From Flavobacterium sp. LC2016-23 (GTDB lineage Bacteria; Bacteroidota; Bacteroidia; Flavobacteriales; Flavobacteriaceae), in assembly GCF_009674775.1 (NCBI RefSeq), contig NZ_WKKE01000003.1, forward strand, positions 62,001 to 126,000: DNA of 64,000 nucleotides, in the 5' to 3' direction. Below, one piece after another: positions 33,863-43,167 of this stretch. Each line of letters opens with the position of its first letter. Within the stretch, counting starts at the first letter, position 1. The position numbers and the translations under genes were made by a program. The notes beneath the pieces were generated by a model. It saw nothing but the letters and a program-made list of their open reading frames with translations, made no database searches and was not told the origin of the DNA.

Positions 33863-35425
33863 ATGGACATCATAACGATCATTATTTCAGGTATCGTAGG
33901 GATTGCAGCGGGGTTTGCAATTGCTAAAATTATCGAAAAAAGCAATATTTCTAATCTAATCAAAAACGCCAAAAAGGAAGCAGCTTCAATTTTAAAAGAC
34001 GCAAATTTAGAGGCCGAAAATATTAAAAAAGACAAAATTCTTCAGGCAAAAGAACGTTTTATCGAATTAAAATCAGAACACGAACAAGTGATTTTAGCAC
34101 GAGATAAGAAAGTAGCCGAAGTAGAAAAAAGAGTTAGGGATAAAGAGTCACAAATATCAAATGAGCTTTCAAAAGCCAAAAAAGTAAATGATGATTTTGA
34201 GGCCAAAACACAGGAATACAACAGCAAAATTGACATTTTAGATAAAAAACAAGCTGAAGTAGACAAATTGCATAAAAGTCAATTACAGCAACTTGAGGTA
34301 ATTTCAGGACTTTCTGCAGAAGAAGCAAAAGAGCAATTGGTAGAAGGCTTAAAAGCGGAAGCCAAGAGCAAAGCGATGTCGCATATTCAGGATACTATTG
34401 AAGAAGCTAAACTTACCGCACAGCAGGAAGCTAAAAAAATCATTATCAATACCATCCAGAGAGTTGGAACCGAAGAAGCTGTTGAGAATTGCGTTTCTGT
34501 TTTCAACATTGAATCTGATGACGTAAAAGGTAGAATTATTGGACGTGAAGGCCGTAACATCAGGGCGCTTGAAGCCGCAACAGGAGTAGAAATCATTGTT
34601 GATGATACACCGGAAGCGATCATCCTTTCCTGTTTTGACCCTGTTCGTAGAGAAATTGCCCGTTTGTCGTTACACAAACTGGTAACTGACGGACGTATTC
34701 ACCCGGCAAGAATTGAGGAAGTTGTAGCTAAAACAGCGAAACAAATTGACGACGAAATCATTGAAGTAGGTAAACGTACTGTTATAGATCTTGGAATTCA
34801 CGGATTACACCCTGAATTGATAAAAGTAGTTGGCAGAATGAAATACCGTTCTTCATACGGACAAAATTTATTACAACACTCCAGAGAAGTTTCTAAACTT
34901 TGCGGTATCATGGCAGCTGAATTAGGCCTGAATGTAAAACTAGCCAAAAGAGCCGGTTTACTTCACGATATTGGTAAAGTTCCGGATACTGAAAGTGATT
35001 TGCCTCACGCATTACTAGGAATGCAATGGGCAGAGAAATATGGAGAAAAAGAAGAAGTTTGTAACGCAATTGGAGCGCACCACGACGAGATTGAAATGAA
35101 ATCATTATTATCTCCGATTGTTCAGGTTTGTGATGCCATATCAGGTGCAAGACCAGGCGCAAGACGTCAGGTTTTAGACTCTTACATTCAACGTCTGAAA
35201 GATCTTGAAGAAGTAGCTTACGGATTCAGCGGTGTGAAAAATGCTTATGCAATTCAGGCAGGTAGAGAACTTCGTGTAATTGTAGAAAGTGAAAAAGTTT
35301 CTGATGACCACGCAGCAAACTTATCTTTTGAAATTTCACAAAAAATCCAAACGGAAATGACTTATCCAGGTCAGGTAAAAGTAACTGTAATCAGAGAAAC
35401 CAGAGCAGTCAATATTGCGAAGTAA
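33863..35425 (+). CDS. rny: Ribonuclease Y
   Basis: 520 residues. N-terminal membrane helix (residues ~1-22, [20 protein letters not shown]), a long coiled coil (~25-170), a KH domain with [21 protein letters not shown] near residue 215, and an HD domain with [10 protein letters not shown] near residue 370 and HHDE near 410. RNase Y is the membrane-bound endoribonuclease that starts mRNA decay. The start codon is 21 nt beyond the T-run of the 6S RNA. A perfect 40-bp palindrome terminates transcription. Confidence 0.96.
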   Translation: MDIITIIISGIVGIAAGFAIAKIIEKSNISNLIKNAKKEAASILKDANLEAENIKKDKILQAKERFIELKSEHEQVILARDKKVAEVEKRVRDKESQISNELSKAKKVNDDFEAKTQEYNSKIDILDKKQAEVDKLHKSQLQQLEVISGLSAEEAKEQLVEGLKAEAKSKAMSHIQDTIEEAKLTAQQEAKKIIINTIQRVGTEEAVENCVSVFNIESDDVKGRIIGREGRNIRALEAATGVEIIVDDTPEAIILSCFDPVRREIARLSLHKLVTDGRIHPARIEEVVAKTAKQIDDEIIEVGKRTVIDLGIHGLHPELIKVVGRMKYRSSYGQNLLQHSREVSKLCGIMAAELGLNVKLAKRAGLLHDIGKVPDTESDLPHALLGMQWAEKYGEKEEVCNAIGAHHDEIEMKSLLSPIVQVCDAISGARPGARRQVLDSYIQRLKDLEEVAYGFSGVKNAYAIQAGRELRVIVESEKVSDDHAANLSFEISQKIQTEMTYPGQVKVTVIRETRAVNIAK

Positions 35426-35440
35426 TCTCAAATTCATTAT

Positions 35441-35480
35441 AACAACAAAGGCTGTCTTTATAAAGACAGCCTTTGTTGTT
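35441..35480. terminator. Bidirectional terminator, perfect 20-bp palindrome
   Basis: Arms AACAACAAAGGCTGTCTTTA and its exact complement, directly joined (35441-35460 / 35461-35480). It separates the convergent rny and kinase genes. Confidence 0.92.
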
Positions 35481-35500
35481 TATAGCATTAAAATTTCCCT

Positions 35501-37021
35501 CTACATATCATTAAATACAATTTTAAAACAAGTTCCTACTCCTACTTCACTTTCAACAAAAATACTCCCTTTCATGGCTTCAATTTGATTTCGGGTAATA
35601 TACAATCCAATCCCGCGGGCTTCCTGATGCTTATGAAATGTTTTGTACATACCGAATAATAAATCACCATACACCGCCAGATCAATACCCAGGCCATTAT
35701 CTGTAATTTTCAACGATTTATACCCTTCAGGTTCAATTCCAAAATCAAAAATAACAACAGGATCCCTTTCCGGATGTGCATATTTTATGGCATTGGTGGT
35801 AAAATTCAACAAAACACTTTCAAGATAAGCCGGGTTAAAATTTATAGTCAGGTATTGCGGAACATTGTTTATGATGGTCACATTTTTTTGTTTGTCGTAT
35901 CCTTTTATAGTAAATATAGTTTTTTCAATATATTCACTTAACTTCAGAGGAACAACAACAATATTGATATTGCTTTGTGTTTTTACAATCTGAGTCAGAT
36001 TCGAAATGGTTTCATTCAGATCATTGGATACCGTTCTTAGATGTTCCAGCATTTCATTAATCGTCAGCTTATCGACATCAGCATCAATAAAGTCCAGAAT
36101 AGATTTTATATTACCGGCCTGTGTATTCAGATTATGCGATACAATATGCGAAAAATTCAGCAAGCGACTGTTCTGATCGCTGTAAAGTTTCATTGTTTTC
36201 AGAAGTTCCAGTTCTTTTTCTTTCTGCAAAGAGACATCGGTATGTGTTCCGATAACACGCAAAGGCTTGCCATTTTCGTCTCTCCTGATTACCTTCCCCC
36301 TGTCTAAAATCCATTTATAATTACCGCTGGACGTCATGACACGATGGTAATTCTCGTAGTACGGAATCTTATTATCAAAGTGTTCCTGAATGTCTGAATA
36401 GTATTTTGGCAAATCATCGGGATGTACAATTTTATCCCACCGTTCTGGGTCATCAAAAATATCTGCTGAATCTAATTCCAGAATTTTCAGTGACAAGGAA
36501 GAATAAAAAACATTGTTGGTGACCATATCCCAATCCCAAATACCGGCCGTTGAAGCTTCGAGTGCAAATTGAAAACGTTCTTCAGAAATACGAAGTTTTT
36601 CTTCTTTATCTTTTAAATCTGTAATATCAGAGACATGTCCAAAAAAACTAACACAACCATCGGGAGCCAATTCGGTTTTAGACGAAATTTTAAACCATCG
36701 CAATCCTTTTTTAGGCAGCACTGCCCTGAACTCAATTTCCCAGGGAATGACTTCTTTTCTGGCTTTTACCAAAGACTGAAAAAACAACTCCTTATCCGGA
36801 GAAAATATCCTGTCGTAAATAACAAATATAATATCGTTTGTAAAATCACTTACTGAGATCTCAAAAATATCATCAGCTGATTTACTTATAAGCGGAAAGG
36901 AATACTTATTATCGCAATCAATAACAAACTGAAAAAGTAAATCAGGCATTTCGGCGAATAATTTCCTGTAAAAATTATTTACTTCTAAGCAATCGTCATT
37001 TTCATGTAAATCAAACATCAT
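35501..37021 (-). CDS. PAS-domain sensor histidine kinase (cytoplasmic)
   Basis: 506 residues without signal peptide or membrane helix. Two PAS domains (residues ~15-135 and ~145-272, ending VIGTHTDVS), a phosphoacceptor helix around residue 296 (FSHIVSHNLNTQAGNI), N-box NFTTNAIKYAHPE, G1 box DNGLGID, G2 box GIGLYITRNQ. The H-box has NTQAGN in place of the usual LRxPL segment, an often-seen variant in Flavobacteria. No response regulator is adjacent, so it is an orphan kinase. The signal is unknown; the PAS domains may sense redox or small ligands. Confidence 0.92.
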   Translation of the reverse strand: MMFDLHENDDCLEVNNFYRKLFAEMPDLLFQFVIDCDNKYSFPLISKSADDIFEISVSDFTNDIIFVIYDRIFSPDKELFFQSLVKARKEVIPWEIEFRAVLPKKGLRWFKISSKTELAPDGCVSFFGHVSDITDLKDKEEKLRISEERFQFALEASTAGIWDWDMVTNNVFYSSLSLKILELDSADIFDDPERWDKIVHPDDLPKYYSDIQEHFDNKIPYYENYHRVMTSSGNYKWILDRGKVIRRDENGKPLRVIGTHTDVSLQKEKELELLKTMKLYSDQNSRLLNFSHIVSHNLNTQAGNIKSILDFIDADVDKLTINEMLEHLRTVSNDLNETISNLTQIVKTQSNINIVVVPLKLSEYIEKTIFTIKGYDKQKNVTIINNVPQYLTINFNPAYLESVLLNFTTNAIKYAHPERDPVVIFDFGIEPEGYKSLKITDNGLGIDLAVYGDLLFGMYKTFHKHQEARGIGLYITRNQIEAMKGSIFVESEVGVGTCFKIVFNDM

Positions 37022-37176
37022 ACATCACTTATTTTTATACAATATGAATTATTCAATACTATTTATCGGAAAATAAAGAAAAAGCAATCCCTGATTTTTC
37101 ATAGCTGTTAAAACACACTACAAGATATTAATTTTTAAAAAGAAAAACGGCTGTTTGTTAAAATTATTGCCAGAAA

Positions 37177-38073
37177 TTATTTCCTTGGATGAAAAGAGTG
37201 TATCACCTCTTTCAGAAAGCTTCTGTCTAAATGAACATAAATTTCGGTCGTTGTAATAGACTCATGTCCAAGCATTAACTGAATAGATCTTAAATCTGCA
37301 CCATTTTCAAGTAAATGCGTAGCAAAAGAATGGCGTAAAGTATGCGGACTAATTTTTTTATGTAAACTGACTTTGACAGCCAGATCTTTTATAATGGCAA
37401 AAATCATGGAACGGGTAAGCTGACTTCCTCTTCTGTTCAGAAACAGCGTATCCTCAAAACCTTTCTTGATATTCAATTCACTTCTTACCGTATTCTGATA
37501 AATCCGAATGTATTTTTCAGTCAGTTTACCAATCGGAACAAAACGCTCTTTGTTTCCTTTGCCGGTGATCTTAACAAAGCCTTCTTCAAAATACAAGTCA
37601 GAAATCTTCAGGGAAACTAGCTCAGAAACTCGAAGTCCGCAACCATAAAGCGTTTCTAAGATGGCCCGGTTTCGTTCTCCTTCATTTGAACTTAAATCAA
37701 TAGCAGCAATTAAGGAATCAATTTCCTCAACTGACAATGTATCCGGCAATTTACGTCCGGTTTTTGGGGTTTCTATTAATTCCAGTGGGTTGTCTTTTCG
37801 ATAATCCTCAAATACCAAATAATTAAAAAAACTTTTTAACCCTGAAATAATGCGTGCCTGAGAACGCGGATTAACTTCTTTTGAAACGGCATAAATAAAC
37901 TGCTGAACGGTTTCATCACTGATTTTTAAAGGCGAAACTTCAATCTGATTTGTTTCTAAAAAAAGACACAAACGTTCAATATCAAAACCATAATTCTCAA
38001 TCGTGTTTTTAGACAAACCTCTTTCGATTCGCAAATACGATTGATAATCTTTTATGTAGGTATTCCATTTCAT
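37177..38073 (-). CDS. xerD: Tyrosine recombinase XerD
   Basis: 298 residues with the start MKWNTYIKDYQSYL chosen at 38073; an upstream ATG at 38091 adds MFYFAD, which is not typical. SAM-like core-binding domain at ~1-95 and catalytic domain ~105-298: Arg in GCGLRVSEL, Lys in GKGNKERFVP, HTLRHSFATHLLENG, LGH, and Tyr in TTEIYVH. All catalytic residues (R, K, H, R, H, Y) are present. XerD resolves chromosome dimers at dif during division, with FtsK. No dif-like site was found nearby. Confidence 0.95.
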   Translation of the reverse strand: MKWNTYIKDYQSYLRIERGLSKNTIENYGFDIERLCLFLETNQIEVSPLKISDETVQQFIYAVSKEVNPRSQARIISGLKSFFNYLVFEDYRKDNPLELIETPKTGRKLPDTLSVEEIDSLIAAIDLSSNEGERNRAILETLYGCGLRVSELVSLKISDLYFEEGFVKITGKGNKERFVPIGKLTEKYIRIYQNTVRSELNIKKGFEDTLFLNRRGSQLTRSMIFAIIKDLAVKVSLHKKISPHTLRHSFATHLLENGADLRSIQLMLGHESITTTEIYVHLDRSFLKEVIHSFHPRK

Positions 38074-38102
38074 GTCCGCAAAGTAAAACATTTTTAGGGC
38101 AT

Positions 38103-38132
38103 AAAAAAACCTTCCACATTAGAGGAAGGTTT
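38103..38132 (-). terminator. Terminator of the minus-strand beta-barrel gene
   Basis: Stem AAACCTTCC (38107-38115) / GGAAGGTTT (38124-38132) with an 8-nt loop. Reading the minus strand it is followed by TTTTTTTAT. It lies between the barrel gene and xerD. Confidence 0.75.
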
Positions 38133-38154
38133 AATTTATTTCTTGAAAAAAATA

Positions 38155-38733
38155 TTAGAATTTATAAGCCAAAGACAAAGCTAAATTGCTGTTTTTCGGG
38201 CTATCTAAAAAATCTTCTACATTATCCGTTTCATAATCAGCAATATTAGCTAAACCTACTGTATAACGAAGATTAACACCAAGATTGTCTGTAAAACTAT
38301 ATCCAACACCAAAATTAAATCCAAAATCTACCGATTTGAAATCATCTTTTGCATCTTCACTATCGTATTTTGCAGAAAGCAAAAATCCTATTTGCGGACC
38401 AGCCTCAACAGTAAATTCTTTAGTTATAAAAAACTTAGCCAATACAGGAACATTTAAGTAATTTAATTTATTATCTACATCAGAATCCCCAAAATATTCC
38501 AATTTCGCACCTTGTGTAGAAAACAGAAGTTCAGGCTGAATAGCCAATCTTTCAATAACTTTAATCTCAGCAAAACCTCCAACATGGAAACCTATTAAAG
38601 ATTTAGAATCGTAATAATCTCCACCCGCGAAGCTTGAAACATTCAAACCTCCCTTTACTCCAAATCTTGTTTTCTGAGCATTTGCAAATCCAAATACTAA
38701 GATCGCAAGCATTGATAAAATAATTTTTTTCAT
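38155..38733 (-). CDS. PorT-like outer-membrane beta-barrel protein
   Basis: 192 residues: signal peptide (ending GFANA-Q), then an 8-stranded-barrel pattern (GVKGGLNVSSF, IGFHVGGFAEIKV, LAIQPELLFSTQGA, YLNVPVLAKFFIT, VEAGPQIGFLLS) and a C-terminal LALSLAYKF. Matches the PorT/OmpW-like outer membrane beta-barrel family that is common in Bacteroidota. A related gene lies divergently 476 bases away. Function unknown; small barrels of this type may be structural or ligand-binding. Confidence 0.86.
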   Translation of the reverse strand: MKKIILSMLAILVFGFANAQKTRFGVKGGLNVSSFAGGDYYDSKSLIGFHVGGFAEIKVIERLAIQPELLFSTQGAKLEYFGDSDVDNKLNYLNVPVLAKFFITKEFTVEAGPQIGFLLSAKYDSEDAKDDFKSVDFGFNFGVGYSFTDNLGVNLRYTVGLANIADYETDNVEDFLDSPKNSNLALSLAYKF

Positions 38734-39209
38734 TTTTTTATTTTGTTAAAGTTTAGAAAACAAACGTATAAAAGACATCTTAAAATTCCTAATAAAGTAA
38801 ATTAAAAAACAATTATCAAAAAGTAAAAGAAACAAATTATTCCATTCAATATAAGCCTGATTTAAAATATATTAGCATTATTATTCTCGTTAAATTACCT
38901 ATCACAAAAGACATTACTTAACCTCAAAATTAATAATCAAAATCTTTCAAAATAAAAAAATACTGTGCAATTTTAAAAGCCTATAATCATGCTGTTATGA
39001 ATCTGTAATTTTTCAACCTAAACAAATAACACATTATAAATCAAAACATTAAAAATTAAAAAAGAGTGTTTTATTACTTAAAAACATAAATAAGTGTGAA
39101 TTTTAATAAAAATTTTAACTAAAACATAAAACAATAAAAATGATAATAAGTAGTTTTGAACTGTTAATAACATTTAAAAACAAATACCAAACTTTAAAAA
39201 AACATTTTT
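38734..39209. other. 476-base AT-rich intergenic region between divergent barrel genes
   Basis: No gene-like reading frame. A -7-type element TACGTTTG on the minus strand (38761-38768) fits the 38155-38733 gene. The remainder is A/T runs with no hairpin or clear promoter that I can support for the plus-strand gene. The length suggests regulation of both genes. Confidence 0.5.
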
Positions 39210-39767
39210 ATGAAAAAGATACTTTTAGCAGCTGTATTGTTCATTGCAACATCGGCAACGATTCAGGCTCAATTATTAAAAATTGGGGTTAAGGCAGGGG
39301 TTAACTTTGCAAATCAAACCGGAGATTTTCCCGATCAAATTGACAAAGAGGGTATCACTAGCTACCATGCTGGTTTAGTTGCAGAGGTAAAATTACTAGA
39401 CAAATTTTCTATTCAACCAGAGCTTTTATATTCTACTACTGGTGCATCGTATAAACTTAGCGGTGTAAGTGAAGATATTAAAAATGAGTTAGGATATATA
39501 TCTATTCCGGTAATGGCTAAGTTTTATTTAAATAACACATTTAGTTTAGAAGTTGGACCGCAAGCTTCTTTTTTGGTAAGCGAAAGAAATGATTTTGATG
39601 TTAAAAATGGTGAAACTTTTGAATTCGGTGTAAATGCCGGATTAGGAGTAAAACTTACTGAAAACTTCTTTTTACAAGGACGTTACGGCTTAGGATTAAC
39701 AGAAGCTTCTAAAAATGCTGATGTTAAAAACTCTGTATTCCAGATTTCTGCCGGATTCATGTTCTAA
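39210..39767 (+). CDS. PorT-like outer-membrane beta-barrel protein, paralogue
   Basis: 185 residues: signal peptide (ending TIQAQ), then the same pattern as the divergent neighbour (IGVKAGVNFANQTG, YHAGLVAEVKLLDKFSIQPELLYSTTGASY, YISIPVMAKFYL, LEVGPQASFLVS) and C-terminal FQISAGFMF ending in Phe. Clearly a paralogue of the 38155-38733 gene. Function unknown. It is followed by a terminator. Confidence 0.86.
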   Translation: MKKILLAAVLFIATSATIQAQLLKIGVKAGVNFANQTGDFPDQIDKEGITSYHAGLVAEVKLLDKFSIQPELLYSTTGASYKLSGVSEDIKNELGYISIPVMAKFYLNNTFSLEVGPQASFLVSERNDFDVKNGETFEFGVNAGLGVKLTENFFLQGRYGLGLTEASKNADVKNSVFQISAGFMF

Positions 39768-39790
39768 AAATAATATCACATACTTTTATA

Positions 39791-39824
39791 AAAACCGCCC
39801 TATTAATTGGAGCGGTTTTTTTAT
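39791..39824 (+). terminator. Terminator after the barrel gene
   Basis: AAAACCGC / GCGGTTTT stem with a central bulge and T-run, 24 nt after the stop. Confidence 0.72.
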
Positions 39825-39900
39825 TTTTACATCCTTTGTCAAATGTATTCTGTAAAATGTAAAACGGAATCATTCCTCAATTATTAAATCAAATTACAAT

Positions 39901-40314
39901 ATGAAAATCTGCATTATCAACGGACCCAATTTGAATCTTTTAGGAAAAAGAGAACCGGAAGTTTACGGAAGCCAGACTTTTGAAGACTATTTTGAAACGT
40001 TGCAGCAAAAATATCCAAATATCGAACTTTCCTATTATCAGAGTAATATTGAAGGCGAACTAATTGGCAAAATTCAGGAATGCGGTTTTACTTTTGATGG
40101 AATAATACTAAATGCCGGCGCTTACACGCATACTTCTATTGGTTTGGGTGATGCCATTAAGGCGGTGACCACTCCGGTTATTGAAGTTCATATCTCAAAT
40201 ACGTATGCGCGTGAAAGTTTCAGGCATCAATCGTATTTGTCCGGAAATGCTAAAGGTGTAATCTTAGGTTTTGGATTAAAAAGTTACGATTTGGCCGTTC
40301 AGTCTTTTTTGTAA
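39901..40314 (+). CDS. aroQ: 3-dehydroquinate dehydratase, type II
   Basis: 137 residues. Type II dehydroquinase signature: MKICIINGPNLNLLGKREPEVYG with the catalytic Tyr, NAGAYTHTS, EVHISN with the catalytic His, and RESFRHQSY. It converts 3-dehydroquinate to 3-dehydroshikimate in the shikimate pathway, acting as a dodecamer. Length fits the family. It is divergent from and close to xerD apart from the two barrel genes, which look inserted between them. Confidence 0.96.
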   Translation: MKICIINGPNLNLLGKREPEVYGSQTFEDYFETLQQKYPNIELSYYQSNIEGELIGKIQECGFTFDGIILNAGAYTHTSIGLGDAIKAVTTPVIEVHISNTYARESFRHQSYLSGNAKGVILGFGLKSYDLAVQSFL

Positions 40315-40359
40315 CGCTTTATTTAACAAATTTTTAATAACCCCGATTTTAAGTTATCC

Positions 40360-40367
40360 TATTTTTG
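40360..40367 (+). promoter_or_regulatory. Promoter -7 element deciding the start of the DUF5686 gene
   Basis: TATTTTTG matches TANNTTTG. Its last base is the G of an in-frame GTG at 40367, so that codon cannot be the start. The ATG at 40385 is chosen. Confidence 0.6.
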
Positions 40368-40384
40368 TGAAAGAAATAACTTTC

Positions 40385-42874
40385 ATGAGAAACTATACCT
40401 TATTCGCTTTTTTATTTTTTTCGCTTTCTAACTTTGCCCAGATCAAAGGAACCATAACCGATGAAAAAGGAACCCCGTTGCCTTTTGTTTCTGTTTTTGA
40501 AGAAAACACGTATACGGGAACCACATCAAATGAGCAGGGACAATATCAGCTCAATGTAAAAGAACCCGGAAAAAACAAAATTACGTTTCAGTATTTGGGT
40601 TTTAAAACACAAAAAATAGCCGTTTCTCCCGATTCCAAAGTAATCGTTCTGGATGTTAAAATGCTGGAAGAAAGTTTTGCCTTAAATGAAGTAGTGATTG
40701 ATCCTAAAAACAATCCGGCAAATGCCATTATAAGAAGCGCCATTGCCAACAAAAAAGAAAACTCCGAAAAAACGTCCCGATTTACAGCAGATTTTTATTC
40801 GAAAGGGATGTTTAAAGTAAAGGATCTTCCGAAAAAAATATTAGGCCAGAAAGTAGATCTGGGAGAAGATATGTCCTCCAATTTAGATTCTACCGGAACA
40901 GGAATTCTGTATCTGTCAGAAACCATTTCGAAAGTGAGTTATGAAAAACCCGACAAGCTCAAAGAAAAAATTATAGCCTCAAAAATTTCCGGAAACAACC
41001 GCGGATACAGCTACAACACCGCCGCCTTATCAACTTACGATTTTTATGATAACACTTTAGATTTTGATATCAAACTGATTTCTCCAATTGCCGATAATGC
41101 CTTTAGTTATTACAAGTATCAATTGGAAGGTACCTTCTTTGATGCCAATAATCACGAAATAAACAAAATAAAAGTAATCCCGAAACGCGACAAAGAACCT
41201 GTTTTTGAAGGTTATATTTATATTGTTGACGACAGTTTTGCTATTTACGCGATCGATTTAGACATCAAAGGCTATCGAATGAAGAATGAGCTTACTGAAA
41301 TAATGACGCTAAAACAAAGCTTTAATTACAATTCAGAAAACAAAATATGGTCTAAGAACGCACAAACCTTATCCTTTAAGGCAGGCGTTTTCGGTATTAA
41401 ATTTTCGGGGCAATTTAATTATGTCTATTCCAATTATGAGTTTCCGGTTTCATTTGCGAAGAAGACTTTCGGAAATGAAATTGTTGCTTTTGAAGCCAAT
41501 TCCAATAAAAAAGACGATGCCTTTTGGAATCAGATTCGTCCGATTCCTCTAACTATCGAGGAAAGCAGCGATTACAATAAAAAAGACAGCCTGCAGACCA
41601 TTCGTAAATCTCAGAAATACACCGATTCGATTGATGCCAAAAACAATACATTTAAAGTTTGGGATATATTAAAAGGGTATGAGTACAAAAACACTTTTAA
41701 AAAATATTCTTTTGAATATGAAGGCCTTTTAAACATCGCTTCTTTAAGTTTTAATACGGTTCAGGGATTTAATTTTAATTCGGGTTTTTCCTTTAAAACC
41801 TGGAATGAAGAAAAAGGAAAAAGCACTTCTGTAAGCACAACCTTTAATTATGGTTTTTCGGAGGAACGTTTTCGGGCGACCGGAGAATTCAGCCATCGCT
41901 TTAATACTATTAATTACGCCTCTATTTCCATTTCAGGGGGAACAAAAGTAGCACAATTCAACAGTGCTGAACCTATAACAAAGTTTGTCAATTCTGTAAG
42001 TTCCTTGTTTTTTAAAGACAATTATATGAAGCTGTACAACTTAGAATTTGCACAAATCAACTATAACCAATACGTTGCAAACGGAATAAATCTGAATGGT
42101 AAAATTGCGTACGAACAACGAAAACCGCTTTTTAATACAACCGATTATTCTTTCTTTAAAAGGGATGATATTTATTCGTCTAATAATCCGCTGGCGCCAA
42201 ATGATTTTGAAACTCCTGCTTTTAATCAGCATCATTTATTCAAGGCCAATATTACAGCACGCATCAATTTTGGCAATAAATACATTTCAAGACCTGACGG
42301 AAGATATAATATTAAGAACGACAAGTACCCAACCCTGTTTTTTACCTATGAAAAGGCATTTGCTGCCAGCACAAAAAGCTATGAATTTGATCGAATTGCA
42401 GCTTTGGTACAGTATGATTTATCGTTAGGAAACAAAGGTTTGCTGGGAACGAGTTTCAGGGCAGGAAAGTTCTTTAATGCTGAAAATATCTCTTTTATAG
42501 ATTACAAACATTTTAACGGAAACCAAACCCATATCGGAACCAGCGATCGTTACCTGAATGTTTTTAATTTAATGCCTTATTACACTAACAGCACAAACGA
42601 CAGTTATCTGGAAGCCCATTTAGAATACAACGACACCGGATTTATAATGAATAAAATTCCGTTACTGAATCTGCTAAAATCAACCCTTAATTTAGGTTTT
42701 CATTCACTGGCTATTCCGGACAGAAAGCCTTATTCTGAATTTACTGTTGGTCTGGACAATCTCGGTTTTGGAAAATTTAAACTTTTCAGAGTAGATTATG
42801 TGCATTCGTATCAGGGTGGCATACAGCAAAACGGTGTTGTTTTTGGACTGAAGATTTTAAATGTTTTGGATTAG
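40385..42874 (+). CDS. DUF5686 / carboxypeptidase-like domain outer-membrane protein
   Basis: 829 residues. Signal peptide (ends NFAQ), carboxypeptidase-regulatory-like domain (residues ~18-100: IKGTITDEKGTPLPFVSVFE...), then the DUF5686 segment (NPANAIIRSAIANKKEN, FTADFYSKGMFKVKDLPKKI) and a long beta-rich barrel-like C-terminus. It resembles a TonB-receptor-like barrel but lacks the plug. The start is taken at 40385 because a longer frame from GTG at 40367 overlaps the promoter. Family function is unknown; membrane assembly or lipid-related roles have been suggested from context only. Confidence 0.85.
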   Translation: MRNYTLFAFLFFSLSNFAQIKGTITDEKGTPLPFVSVFEENTYTGTTSNEQGQYQLNVKEPGKNKITFQYLGFKTQKIAVSPDSKVIVLDVKMLEESFALNEVVIDPKNNPANAIIRSAIANKKENSEKTSRFTADFYSKGMFKVKDLPKKILGQKVDLGEDMSSNLDSTGTGILYLSETISKVSYEKPDKLKEKIIASKISGNNRGYSYNTAALSTYDFYDNTLDFDIKLISPIADNAFSYYKYQLEGTFFDANNHEINKIKVIPKRDKEPVFEGYIYIVDDSFAIYAIDLDIKGYRMKNELTEIMTLKQSFNYNSENKIWSKNAQTLSFKAGVFGIKFSGQFNYVYSNYEFPVSFAKKTFGNEIVAFEANSNKKDDAFWNQIRPIPLTIEESSDYNKKDSLQTIRKSQKYTDSIDAKNNTFKVWDILKGYEYKNTFKKYSFEYEGLLNIASLSFNTVQGFNFNSGFSFKTWNEEKGKSTSVSTTFNYGFSEERFRATGEFSHRFNTINYASISISGGTKVAQFNSAEPITKFVNSVSSLFFKDNYMKLYNLEFAQINYNQYVANGINLNGKIAYEQRKPLFNTTDYSFFKRDDIYSSNNPLAPNDFETPAFNQHHLFKANITARINFGNKYISRPDGRYNIKNDKYPTLFFTYEKAFAASTKSYEFDRIAALVQYDLSLGNKGLLGTSFRAGKFFNAENISFIDYKHFNGNQTHIGTSDRYLNVFNLMPYYTNSTNDSYLEAHLEYNDTGFIMNKIPLLNLLKSTLNLGFHSLAIPDRKPYSEFTVGLDNLGFGKFKLFRVDYVHSYQGGIQQNGVVFGLKILNVLD

Positions 42875-42879
42875 TTTTT

Positions 42880-43165
42880 TTTTAAAGCTACTAAGATACT
42901 AAGTTGCTAAGCTTGAATTATTTGCATCGTATCGACTACACCTACACTTACCTACCGTATATTTTTTTCACGCAGATTTGGCAGATTGAGCAGATTAAAA
43001 GGTTAGTAGCGGAAAACAAAACACATAAAAGCCGATTACTCTCAAAAGAGTAATCGGCTTTTTATTTTATTAAAAAAATGCAAAAAGCATTCAAATCTTT
43101 GCACCTCTGTCCCTTTGCACCTTTGCACCTTTGTTCCTCAGAACCTTAGCAACTCAGAACCTTTT
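42880..43165. repeat. Repeat-rich intergenic region with a central terminator
   Basis: About 290 bases without a gene. It holds AAGCTACTAAGATACTAAG (42883 on) of the AAGGTTCT family, a CAGATTTGGCAGATTGAGC word, repeated CTTTGCACC units (43094-43132) and CAGAACCTTAGCAACTCAG (43141-43159). These flank a perfect terminator. Related words occur at 27719, 45381 and 46736. Confidence 0.6.
43027..43062. terminator. Bidirectional terminator
   Basis: A perfect 16-bp stem (AAAAGCCGATTACTCT / AGAGTAATCGGCTTTT) with loop CAAA between two convergent genes. Confidence 0.92.
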
Positions 43166-43167
43166 TC

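Noticed and set aside
34387..34677. Minus-strand frame inside rny
   Set aside because: Shadow of the strongly conserved KH/HD coding region.
40367..40384. GTG start for the DUF5686 protein
   Set aside because: The G is the last base of the TATTTTTG -7 element. The ATG at 40385 gives a clean signal peptide.
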